From: Paragorgia papillata | Taxonomy: Eukaryota > Cnidaria > Anthozoa > Scleralcyonacea > Coralliidae | Assembly (NCBI GenBank): GCA_035771165.1 | Contig: JAWNZC010000319.1 | Span: forward strand, 1,004,501-1,068,500 | Reading direction: 5' to 3' | DNA length: 64,000 nucleotides | Shown here: piece by piece, positions 32,175 through 47,396 of the stretch | How the letters are laid out: every line of letters begins with the position of its first letter | How positions within the stretch are numbered: position 1 is the first letter of the stretch | The notes under the pieces: generated by a model | Database searches by the model: none | Told to the model about the DNA's origin: nothing | What the model saw: only the letters and a program-made list of their open reading frames with translations | Position numbers and translations under genes: made by a program

Positions 32175-34140
32175 CAACTATAGCTTTATCGCTTTATGAA
32201 CTATGGATACTAAGATGATAAAAGAACCCAGCTTTTGCGCGTCAAACTTCAAATTAAATCGATATGATTTGACTAGTTTAAAGTACTCAAAATAAAGAAA
32301 AAATCTTTTAGAAGACCATTTAGAATTAATTTTTAAAAAATTAGAACTGATACGAAATACATTAGAACAAGTTATGAATTGAGAAACGCTAACTGGGTAT
32401 TTCCCAACGGAGGAAAATGAAATTTTAGTGTTCTGATAGAAAAAATACGTAGTGAAGAATTCAATACGGTTTAACATTTTACAATACGTCAAAAGTTTAC
32501 AAATTTTCTGCGCTACGATACGACAAAAACTTATCGTATTTTATCCGTAGGTGCTTCAATATACGACGATATTCTTCGTTTTTGTTGAACAAGAGTGCGT
32601 GGAGTATTGTAGAGCAAAAAAAAAAAACCCAGCGCGCGAAATTAGCTTTAGTGTCACATACCTTAATAAATGTTTATCTTGTTCGAAACTACTTCTTGTT
32701 ATACTTGGCCACAAGTCAGCTTGAGATGATCGTGTCCGGTTCAGAGGAGTCAGTGTTCTTAAATAGTCGTGTCTTGAGGCTGAGTGGCGGAAATTTTTTA
32801 ATTTTTAATTATATACGAAGTCTGAAAGCTTTTTAAGCATCAAAGAACAATGTGGTTATAATATTATGACAAATTATCTATTGACTTAACACAACAGCAG
32901 GTGAATCAGATAAAACTGGAAAAAACCCACTTTGGTTATCAACAAAAAGAAATTCAAAGATATATATATACTTCACAGAGAAAACTCCTATATGAAAAAA
33001 AATAGAAATATTATAGCTTCATCTACCATTGTTTTTAATGATATCTCAGGACTAAATATAGCTTTATTAACGATGTGTTTTTCTGACAATGAGCATGAGT
33101 AAATATATGCTATAGAAATTGTATAGCTACCCATACTTAACATTTCTTTAAATAATGACATATATATATAATGTTATGATGCATGTCAAAACTTTGAGTC
33201 ATGAAAGTTAACTTTTAACCAACATTTTAAACTTTTTATAAACCAGCGTCAAACGTTTTCCGATATACAATACTATAAAAATATTTAGCTGTATCTCTCC
33301 ATATAGGGGTATAGCAGCTCAATTCTGCTTCAGGGCAAGGATTTTTATCGTAGTCATACAAATATTGATGTTGAAGTCGTATTTTTAGCATTAGTTCAAT
33401 CTATGAACTTTTCATGAACATTTCACAGCGATACATATTAAAATTATCCGACGAAAGATGCCCGATTTTATTTTTTTTCAATCGTTATTGGCAGGGTAAT
33501 TTCCCCCCCGCCTCCTACGCCTATATCTAGATCTCTCCCATATGCTACCTTTTCTTTCAAAAAATATTATGCATATGTAAATATAATACTCATAATTATA
33601 CTCTGCATGTTAAACAGTGTGTAAATATATAGTATAAAGAAGTGTCCGAATGAATATAAACTGTAGCATTTTTTAAAACAATATATGATTTGCAAATATA
33701 ACTTATAGATCTTGCTATTAGTACTTACCCAATCTTTTAACTTTTATGTGTGTCGTGTGTGTTTTAATATTCCATCAGGCATTTTTTTCAATATTAGTTT
33801 GAGATAACTTTACCGCTTTCTTTGATTATTAATATCAGTATAATATATATATATACATCATACATGAGTGAGTTGATATATTGTGATCATAAAATTAACG
33901 TGAATAAATTACGGTTTTATCTTTATATATTGTTCAAAGCTGCACCAATGAATGTATGCAATTTTAATAACTTTCTAATCTGAGATAATGCACGAAATTA
34001 AAAAGCGTTGTCAGTTCTGGCCAATTTTAGGATTAAAAAGCAACAATTGCTATATCATTTAAATATATAAAGCCGGTTTATAACAGAGGTAAGCTATTAT
34101 ATCCCAATATACGTAAGGGGTTCCCCATACTGTAATTAAG
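32175..34140. other. AT-rich intergenic DNA, no gene seen
   Basis: Very AT-rich sequence with short ORFs only. No splice-supported exons, RNA genes or clear repeats beyond short TA runs. Confidence 0.6.
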
Positions 34141-34142
34141 CA

Positions 34143-34147
<5 letters not shown>

Positions 34148-34188
<41 letters not shown>
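34148..34188. repeat. (TA)n run
   Basis: Dinucleotide TA run directly downstream (minus-strand sense) of the hammerhead ribozyme. A second run lies at 34480-34526. Confidence 0.95.
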
Positions 34189-34191
<3 letters not shown>

Positions 34192-34245
34192 CAATCTACA
34201 GACACGGTGTTTCGCTGTACAACAGCTCATCAGTGTAACTTGGAA
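34185..34245 (-). ncRNA. Type I hammerhead ribozyme
   Basis: Minus strand 5'-3': helix I strand CCAAGUUACA, core CUGAUGA, helix II GCUGU-UGU-ACAGC (5 perfect pairs), core GAA, helix III ACA-CCG-UGU closed by the A-U pair, then C as cleavage nucleotide (GUC triplet), then UGUAGAUUGAAC as the other helix I strand. Helix I pairs A-U, C-G, A-U, U-A, U-G, one mismatch, then A-U, A-U, C-G. All invariant core residues are present. The predicted cut is between minus-strand positions 34201 and 34200. A tiny helix III is typical of hammerheads in Penelope-like elements and animal retrozymes. No RT ORF is adjacent. Confidence 0.88.
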
Positions 34246-34479
34246 CAATCTGAATGAATTTCATCAATTACTTATACACATGCGATCGTCGGTGACAACC
34301 GCATGTGGGACAGCATCGGTGAAGTACATTCAGATAGCGTGAAGTGCGCATGGACCCAGAGTGCTCAAACTTCCACAAGGGTAGTGAGCGTTGCATTATC
34401 GCTAATAGGTACCCACGGCAACTTCACAGAGTGCTCAACAACACCGAAGTGAAGGAGCGTACATAGAAAGTGAAAGAGC

Positions 34480-34530
<51 letters not shown>
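34246..34530. other. Unique sequence between hammerhead and second TA run, possible retroelement remnant
   Basis: About 230 bp of mixed composition bounded by TA runs, with the hammerhead at one edge. It contains repeated ACAGAGTGCTCAA / CAGAGTGCTCAAC words (34,357 and 34,425). It could be the rest of a hammerhead-bearing retroelement terminal region (inference). Confidence 0.4.
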
Positions 34531-34532
<2 letters not shown>

Positions 34533-35012
34533 CTGGCTTAAACTGCTATAAGGAAAGGCATTTGCTCAAAACGTTAAAGACCTTTATAGATTTTTCGGTA
34601 CACCAATTTTTTAATATTTTCGATATGCTTTGTTATTTGTTCTCAGTATTTTTTTATTATTTCAAATCTCTTGCAATTCACCACATTTCCCGTTTTTCTA
34701 TACCTCGTAACTCACTGTCTATACACAACACTTCACTATTCTCATTAAGGGAAAAAAGGCGATGTGATATCATTGATAACATGTAGAAGAACCTTCACTT
34801 TTTTAAGGCTATAAAGGAGTAATTAATCTCTGTTATAAATTAGCCTTATATATTTGTACTATAATTTCAGGCTAAAATACTATAAAATTTCACAGAAATG
34901 ACAAGGCTTTAATTTCGTGCATTAGTTTTCTATTATATTATTGTTCTAGCCAGTTCTTTTGAGCATTTATATATAGCTGTTGTATAGATACAAGTGCATG
35001 AAACCTAACAGC

Positions 35013-35156
35013 CTTTGGCTACGTCCACACGTATACGTTTTCGTAGCGTTTTCATATTGTTCTCCGTCCTCAAGGGAATAGAAAACAATGGTCTACCTAC
35101 CTGAAACAATATGAAAACGCTACGAAAACGTATACGTGTGGACGTAGCCTTAGGCT
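35013..35156. mobile_element. Palindromic MITE (GGCTACGTCCACACGTATAC ends)
   Basis: About 45-bp near-perfect inverted arms, GGCTACGTCCACACGTATAC and AAACGCTACGAAAACGTATA, around a ~45-bp centre. The arms extend outward through AGCCT on both sides. Confidence 0.85.
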
Positions 35157-36022
35157 CAAGCTATTTTAAAATTGTACCGCAAGTTAAAAAAATGTTAAGT
35201 GCAGTTTAAAATAGACATGTATGAATAATGGTTGAAAAAACGGGGCGGTATAGCATTTAGGCCATCAACTGTAATGCGTCTTGTTCTGCCATGTACGATT
35301 ATTGCGTGACAACATCTTATCTTATCTTGAACGAAGGAGAAATCATGCATACATGCAGGCAATCAACAAGACCGCTGTTTCAAGCTGTGAATTGATTATG
35401 AGATCCCCTCGCACAATTAACAAAAACTCATCCGGCATTGATTGCAAGGTTGATCCCTGTTTGGGGCTCACAAACACTTTGATAGTCTTTGAGTTTTACG
35501 GTTAGAGAGAACGCTAACATATTTGACAACAGCGTAGAAACATCATTTTAGTTAACTAAGTAATAATTTCTAAGAGTTAAGTATTTCTCATTAATGTTTG
35601 AACGATTATTACAACAAGTGCCGCGGTGCCTTTGTCACTCAAATATACTGATGAGGGGGATAATGCAACTAGCGAGATAAATAAGGCGACAGACAGACAG
35701 GATCCAGGGGCGTGCTCCTCCAGAAAATGTTCAAATCTGATATTGTTTTTTGGGGGAACTGTTTACAGAATTACACTCACTCGTGGTAAACAACAAACCT
35801 ATATTCGAGAGATAAGTAACGTGGGGATTTTTGGTGAAGGAAACACTGTATATATATATATACAAACGAGCACGTGTGATTTTGTTCACGGAATGTCGTG
35901 AAGTGCTCAATACCATAAAGGTAGAGCGAATATAGTATAGTTTAAGTGGGCTTACCTCAAAATGTTGAGTGTCGCAACTGTCAGTTTCACGCGGGGCGAT
36001 CTTCAGGCGACGGAGTAGTTTA

Positions 36023-36054
<32 letters not shown>

Positions 36055-36393
36055 AATAACGACTTTATTTCAGTATATCCACAAAGGTGGCTCTTCACCT
36101 GAAATATCTATCTATACAATAAATAAAATAGCTATATAATTTCTATAGTGACAAGTAAAAAATAGAAAGTAAAAAGTAATATCAATTATAAAAAAGCAGT
36201 ATCTCTATATATTGTCAAAGCGAAATTTGGCTTCATGCAATAAATAGTTAAAAGTGTATTCGCGAAACACATTAAAATCGGAACAGTTACGCGTTTCTAA
36301 TGGTAATTAAGTTATTAAAAAAAAAAGCTTAGCAGCTTAGCAGCTTGATCTTGAAATGTATGTGAGATCATGGGAATCTCGAGGGAGATGCCC

Positions 36394-36440
<47 letters not shown>

Positions 36441-36487
36441 ACGAATAAAAAGTGAAAGAGACAGGCAACTTCGTACTGTGCCATTAA

Positions 36488-36530
36488 AATTTATTAAAAC
36501 GTTTGGACCATTAGGTCTTTATCAGGAAGC
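36488..36530 (-). ncRNA. Hammerhead-like relic
   Basis: On the minus strand CTGATAA, a perfect 4-bp stem GACC-TAAT-GGTC, then CAAACG: the hammerhead layout with two core substitutions (GA to AA, GAAA to CAAA). Probably inactive. It is flanked by TA runs as at 34.2 kb. Confidence 0.5.
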
Positions 36531-36679
36531 CCACGTTTGGTAAAACCAAGTTTGTATTCAACCTATATATATATATATATATATATAGTCAACATATATA
36601 GTCAATATATATATTTACAACCTTAACTCTCCATTTGAGCTTCGATCAATATATCAATAATTAAAATGCTTAACTGCAT

Positions 36680-36885
36680 GGTCAGACACTAGAGAAAATT
36701 TCCGAAACAAGTTGCCGAAACATGGTTTCAGGAACAAAAGTTTCCAGTGTATGTTGAAACGTTTCCGAAACTTTGTTTCAGAAACCAAGTTTCCCCGATT
36801 TGAGCACTGTTCTATTTTTGGAAACAAGTTTCGGAAACTTCTTCGAAAATGTGTTTTGGAAACTTGTTTCAGTGTATGCCGTCTG
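36680..36885. repeat. GTTTCCGAAAC-rich foldback repeat
   Basis: Many TTTCCGAAAC and GGAAACAAGTTTC words on both strands, bounded by GGTCAGACAC and GTATGCCGTCTGAG. It resembles the AAACTTCGGAAAG words at 11.1-11.3 kb. ORFs are artefacts. Confidence 0.65.
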
Positions 36886-37326
36886 AGATTGTATATCGAT
36901 TTGTGTTATCAAATGTTTGACGTTCAAAACATTCAAACTTTTTACCTTCAAATGGTTTATTGATAAAAACTCCTTATAGTACAAAATTCAAAAACTTTGT
37001 GAACTTTGCTAGCAGTTGTGAATTTGTCACAACATATTACAACACGGGCTTTTCAAGAAATCTGAACAACGAATGCGATGAACGGCATATGAACTGAAAC
37101 AAAACGACGAGTTACTACCGTTTGTCACCACGGGATGATCGCGTATTCTTGCTGTACGTATACATCTCAACCAAAATTATTGTTAATCTTCTAAACTCTG
37201 GATATATTTAATAATTCTATGGAATGATCGATACAAGACATCTTAATCAGTTAACGTCCAAAACTTTCGTCATGCATTCTAGTTCTGTACTTCACGAGCG
37301 GATATAATATTTTTTCATTAAATAGA

Positions 37327-37465
37327 GAATAATACATGGTTGTGCGGAAATATGAAATTTATTTCGAGTGTTGACCAGGATATCTCACGAGTAAGCGAAG
37401 TGAACGAGTGACATATCCTGGTCAACACGAGAAATAAATTTCATATTTCCAAGCATCCATGTATT
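37327..37465. mobile_element. Palindromic repeat
   Basis: Inverted arms of about 60 bp: AATAATACATGG, GGAAATATGAAATTTATTTC and GTTGACCAGGATAT pair with their complements around a centre at about 37,396. Confidence 0.8.
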
Positions 37466-38027
37466 ATTCTGTTTATTATATAAAAAAATTGTCCTATTGC
37501 CTTGCAAAAATTGCATTAAACTATAATGCTGATTCAGCGATAATCGTCAAATGTGCGATTATCATAAATAATCGTCACATGTGAGATTATCACTTTTATT
37601 AGTGGTGGAAAAATCAATAAAACACTCTATTTTATATAATAAAACTGATTATTCATCTCAAGTATTCGATTTTATTCAGGCAGTGTTCATAAATCAGTCA
37701 TTTCATGGCGAAAAGTTTGATTATTCTGGTCACAAAGCCGATTACAGATATTGACATACAATCCCAGCACGGTGACAATCTCAAACGCTATGAGCGCACA
37801 TGATTTTATGATTTTCCGACATTTTAGCTCTTCTTCCAAGCCTCAGTAGCTCATTCTAGTTAGAATATCTCACTGGTCATTAGAAGGTTTGATCTCCGTC
37901 TGGACCTCAGAAACATTTTCTGTGCTTGACGAATGTCTATCGAACGAGTCTACTCTGGCAAGAATCTCGCACGCGTGCACTGCATGTATAGACCGCGCCA
38001 CAGAACGCGGTGTACAGAACGCGGTGT

Positions 38028-38528
38028 ACTACACGCGTAAAAACGCAAAACTTGTTCACGGTTGTCAACATGCGTGAACAATGTTGTGCTGCTCGCCGTG
38101 AACAATGTTGTGCTGCTCGCCGTAAACAATGTTGTGCTGCTCGCCGTGAACAAGTTGTCAACAAGTTGTTCACTTATGGTTCGAACAACTTGTTCACGGA
38201 TAAATCAACAGTCATGAACAAGTTGTTCCAACAGCACATTTTTATAGCCAACAACGTTGTTCGCACATGATACAACATGTTGTAACAGCATGACGAAATA
38301 ACAACAATGGAACAACAATGGTGAACATGGTTGATGTATCAACAGGTTCTTCGGCTGTTACAACATGCGTGAACAACGGTTGTTGTTTCATCAAGCTGTA
38401 ACAACTTGTTGAAACAATGATGAACAATGTTGTTCATTTATCAATGTTGTTCACATATGTCAACAAGTTGTTACAGCATTGTTCAGGCAACAATGCTGTA
38501 ACAACTTGCGAGATGTTTACGCGTGTAC
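38028..38528. mobile_element. Inverted-repeat element, ACAACTTGTTCA family copy 1
   Basis: Ends TACACGCGTAAAAACGC and TTTACGCGTGTA in inverted orientation. The interior is rich in GTGAACAATGTTGTGCTGCTCG (three tandem units) and CAACAAGTTGTTCA. A second copy lies at 41,914-42,292 in an ENOSF1 intron. Confidence 0.75.
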
Positions 38529-38529
38529 T

Positions 38530-38621
38530 CTTACTTTGAGGCCTGGTCCTCTCCCTGTGCTGAATAAAATCGTCTGGCATTAGCCAGAATAAAGACTCGT
38601 CTTCAGGCTCCAAAGTGTTAA
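38530..38621. mobile_element. Short MITE of the CTGGCATTAGCCAGAATAAA family
   Basis: Contains GAATAAAATCGTCTGGCATT and ends CCAAAGTGTTAA. Related to the TTAA-flanked copies at 26,072 and 61,098. Confidence 0.6.
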
Positions 38622-38813
38622 ATGTCACTTCAATGTGTTAGCCAATTTAGCAAGCACATATAATTATGAATTAACAACTTTGCACTTCAGTGAAGTCAGA
38701 GGAGTCATGTGAAATTAAAAAATTATTTTTCTTTTTTAACAAACATACAAATCTCTTTCTTACAAAATTTAAAATTATTATTCTATCTAAATTAATTTTA
38801 TATGTCAATAAAT

Positions 38814-44244
<5,431 letters not shown>

Positions 44245-45139
44245 AGTAGTCAAAAACGTTGGAAATATATAATATTAAGCCAGTATAAAAACAACCTTTT
44301 TACATGAAGCTCTTGGAGTCCTGGGCTCGCAACAAGACAAGTTCACGCGAGTTTCACGATCCCCCCACGCAGTAATATTAATATTAAATTCGTATTTGAT
44401 CGTTTTAACAATATATTAATGGTCATTTGCGTAATTGGATTATAATATTAAATTCGGAGAAATATTTTTGAGAAATCTTAGAAGCCATCAACGTCATCAG
44501 ATTCCAGTGTTTTGATTGGTCGAGATTTTTCGCGCTTTTTTTCTCTCTTGGGGATCCTGCATATTTGAAATATTTTCAAAATGGCGACCGCGGAATCAAG
44601 ACGACAGCAATAAATGAGTGCAATATTATGTAATTTTAGCCATTTATTGATCAAATAAAGACAAGGAGAAGGCTTCTTAAAGGTAGGAAAGACTCTTAGC
44701 TTAGTTCTATTTTGTATTTGGGACTAAATTCGTGATTTACAAGCGGTTGTTTGCCGTTTTATAAATTTTTAAAGTTATGATGGTCTAGATCTCTCATTTA
44801 TATTTACGTAGTTTATGGCCATTTCAACAACAAGTTGACAAGTGAATGAACAATTGTGTGAAAGGTAAGCAACTATAAGCTACTAAAACGAAAGAAAAAC
44901 ATATAAAGGAAGAATATTTAGTTCAGCTTATCGGCTTTACAAGTTACATATTTGTACAGTATATTTAACGTATATATACGAAGTGTTTACATATAAAAAG
45001 TTGGTTTACTCAGTTGCTGGGTCGATACTAGTTACCAAGCAGTCAAGATTATATTAAATAATAAATCTATAACAGTTTAAAACAATATTTTGCCGGCCCT
45101 AATAGCTCAATTGAGCTTCAGCTTATTTTATAGTGTAGT

Positions 45140-45475
45140 GCCCCCCACGGGGGGGGGGGCTCTCGGGTGGCAGTTTTTGGGTGGGTTTGCGCCATCATGA
45201 CCTCGAAATCCTGACCCTATCCCATGCCTAAAAAGGTGATTTTTCATACCCTATCCCAGCCCTAAACTAAAAAAATCAGTACCCTATCCCAGCACTGGTC
45301 TCACATCAGCATCCATACTCTATCTCAGACCAAAATATGCACCCTATTCCACACCAAAGTAGACAATTTGTATACCCTATCCCAGACCCCGGATCTCGAA
45401 AACCATATCCTATAGGGTGGCACAAACCCATATCCCTTATAGACAAGGGTACCCCCCCCCCCCCAAGTAGTGCCG
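45140..45475. repeat. Imperfect TACCCTATCCCAG tandem repeat with poly-G/poly-C edges
   Basis: Eight or so decayed units around ACCCTATCCCAG-AC separated by 25-30 bp, bounded by a G run at 45,149-45,159 and a C run at 45,451-45,464. Confidence 0.75.
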
Positions 45476-45897
45476 TGTGCACTAGTTTATAATTAATATA
45501 CATTTAATATTGAAGTAAATATATAGTGTTTGCCATTTGTGCATAATCTGTCATTCCAAGCAAAGCAACAAGTATTTTTTTAAAGTTTAAAAGATCAATG
45601 CAAGAGTTAGTACTGGGGTTGCATAGCCAGGGTTGTATCCAGGGGGGTTGAGACCCTGGTATACCACTTTAGGTGCCTAAACTTGGCGTGTAAGAAAATT
45701 TCATTAAAGTGACATTATTCAAAAATCAAGTCAAAAATCATCCCTCAGAATACAGGAAAGGACCTTTCTGAGGCTCAACCTTTGGCTATTTTATAGAGGG
45801 TGCTTGTGCCTTCGATACTTAATTAATATCTATTACTACTACTACTCTACGATTTAAAGTCTTCTTTTCCCCAATCCTGGGGGTTGGACTTAAGCAG

Positions 45898-46113
45898 CTA
45901 CCTGCGGGCCGCGGCTGCACTAACACTACTCCGCCACTTGCATCTGTCACTAGCCATATCACTGGTCAGGTCCGAGGCTCGCAGATCTTCCTTAATGGTA
46001 TCTCGCCATGTCTTCCTTGGGTGCCCTCTGCTGGTTCTACCATCCAGCTCAAGTGTAGAGCACCTCTTGATCCAACCGTCACTGCATTCTACGTGCCCAA
46101 ACCATCTCAGACG
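45898..46113 (-). pseudogene. LINE reverse-transcriptase C-terminal fragment
   Basis: On the minus strand an uninterrupted 71-codon stretch ends in a stop: it begins RLRWFGHVECSD and continues with RTSRGHPRKTWRDTIKEDL and SDRCKWR. The RLRWFGHV...RGRPKKRW...D...L...DR..WR pattern is the well-known C-terminal tail of non-LTR retrotransposon polyproteins. Only this 3' tail is present, so it is a 5'-truncated remnant. The plus-strand ORF here is its shadow. Confidence 0.85.
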
Positions 46114-46250
46114 ATTGCTTCGTTACAAATAAACCTTGTTGTGTTTGCCTAAGTAGTTATTTTTGGATATATCATTGGGAGTATATGATATCAATGATTT
46201 TGCTACAAGTATATACGGTAACATTCTAGTATATCAAAAAAAAATCAGTA

Positions 46251-46895
46251 CCGGGTGGCGCAAAAAAAAGTACCCCTGTGTGATTCAGTATAACGTAAAA
46301 ACTAGAAAAGCTATTACACTATAACAACTTTCTTTGCATTCAATAATGGCTAACTTAAATTTTGATATACAAATTTTGCATTTTCATGCAATATTGACCG
46401 AGATACAAACGTTTGAATTTGCATGAACTTTTAAAAATTTGTTTAAAAACGACGAAAAAAGGGGTATTAAACTAATTCGAAAGCCATTACTATTTTATCA
46501 TAAGTATTAAGTATTGGGAATTTCAATGAAGTGAACTTCAAGTTGAGGATGTGTATCTGTAAAAGACTTATGATGTACTTTCTTTCCTTTAACTACAATA
46601 AATTAGTTATCAAGTTTTAACAAATTGTACGTACCAATATTACGGCTTTAACACAAGTTATTGCTGTATTAATATTTGATAGGCCGTTTTTAGCAAATTT
46701 TTACACTTCCAAAAATGTTTACTCAATTTTAAACATTAATATATCGGTCAATATTGCATGAAAATGCAAAAGTTGTACATCAAAATTTAAGTTAGCCATT
46801 ATTGAATGCAAAGAAAGTTGTTATAGTGTAATAGCTTTTCTAGTTTTTAAGTTATACTGAATCAAACAGGGGTACGTTTTTTTTGCGCCACCCGG
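46251..46895. mobile_element. TA-flanked long-palindrome element (CCGGGTGGCGCAAAAAA ends)
   Basis: Flanked by TA on both sides. Inverted arms of about 140 bp are nearly perfect (CCGGGTGGCGCAAAAAAAAG, ACTAGAAAAGCTATTACACT, TTTGCATTCAATAATGGCTA and partners). No transposase ORF; probably a non-autonomous Tc1/mariner-like element. Confidence 0.85.
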
Positions 46896-47396
46896 TATAA
46901 TATATCACTATCAGTAATCTTGGTATATCAGTGTGACTAAAAAAGACATACATGCACCATGGCCAGCACCAATATGCAGGCTTTCTGGCAGGTGTTGGTA
47001 AAAAAATAGGACAAAAGTAGGACTAAAATTTTCGAAAAAGTAGGAAGAAAGTAGGAAAACGTACAAAAAAGTAGGACAAAAGTAGGAATATTTTGTGATT
47101 AATTTCGAATGACAATACCACAAAAAAACAATTTTTACTAAAATGAAATATACAAAAGTGGCCTCCTCTTCCCCTACAGCCAACCGAGTTTTACTTCTGA
47201 GTTTTACTTCCTCTTGGCAGTATCAAGTCAAAACTTAATGACTCCACGAAACAGTTTTCAAAAAAAACCTAGGATTTTAAGTGAAAAAGTAGGAAAACCG
47301 AGCAATTTTGCATAAAAAGTAGGAGAGTGCAGAAAAACTAGGAAAAAGTAGGATCGCCTGAAAGCCTGAATATGTGATTTGATACCAGTATTGAGC

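Larger units (their letters stand above)
34530..36640. other. Intergenic, repeats only
   Basis: Holds a palindromic element (35,013-35,156), TA runs (36,020-36,040; 36,398-36,438; 36,564-36,588), an ATA run and a degenerate hammerhead-like motif (36,490-36,530). No supported gene. Confidence 0.6.
44245..47396. other. Intergenic region upstream of ENOSF1
   Basis: A likely promoter lies close to 44,244; a YY1-like AAAATGGCGACCGCGG sits at 44,578-44,593. The region also holds a G-run/CCCTATCCCAG repeat (45,140-45,470), a LINE tail (45,898-46,113), a TA-flanked foldback element (46,251-46,895) and a GTAGGA-rich decayed repeat (47,000-47,355). No other gene is supported. Confidence 0.6.

Noticed and set aside
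35281..35505. 74-codon ORF (MFCHVRLLRDN...)
   Set aside because: No recognised motif, no splice context and no paralogue in the window; length is within chance in this region.
45884..46132. Plus-strand 82-codon ORF
   Set aside because: Antisense shadow of the LINE C-terminal remnant, which is the frame with clear family signature.
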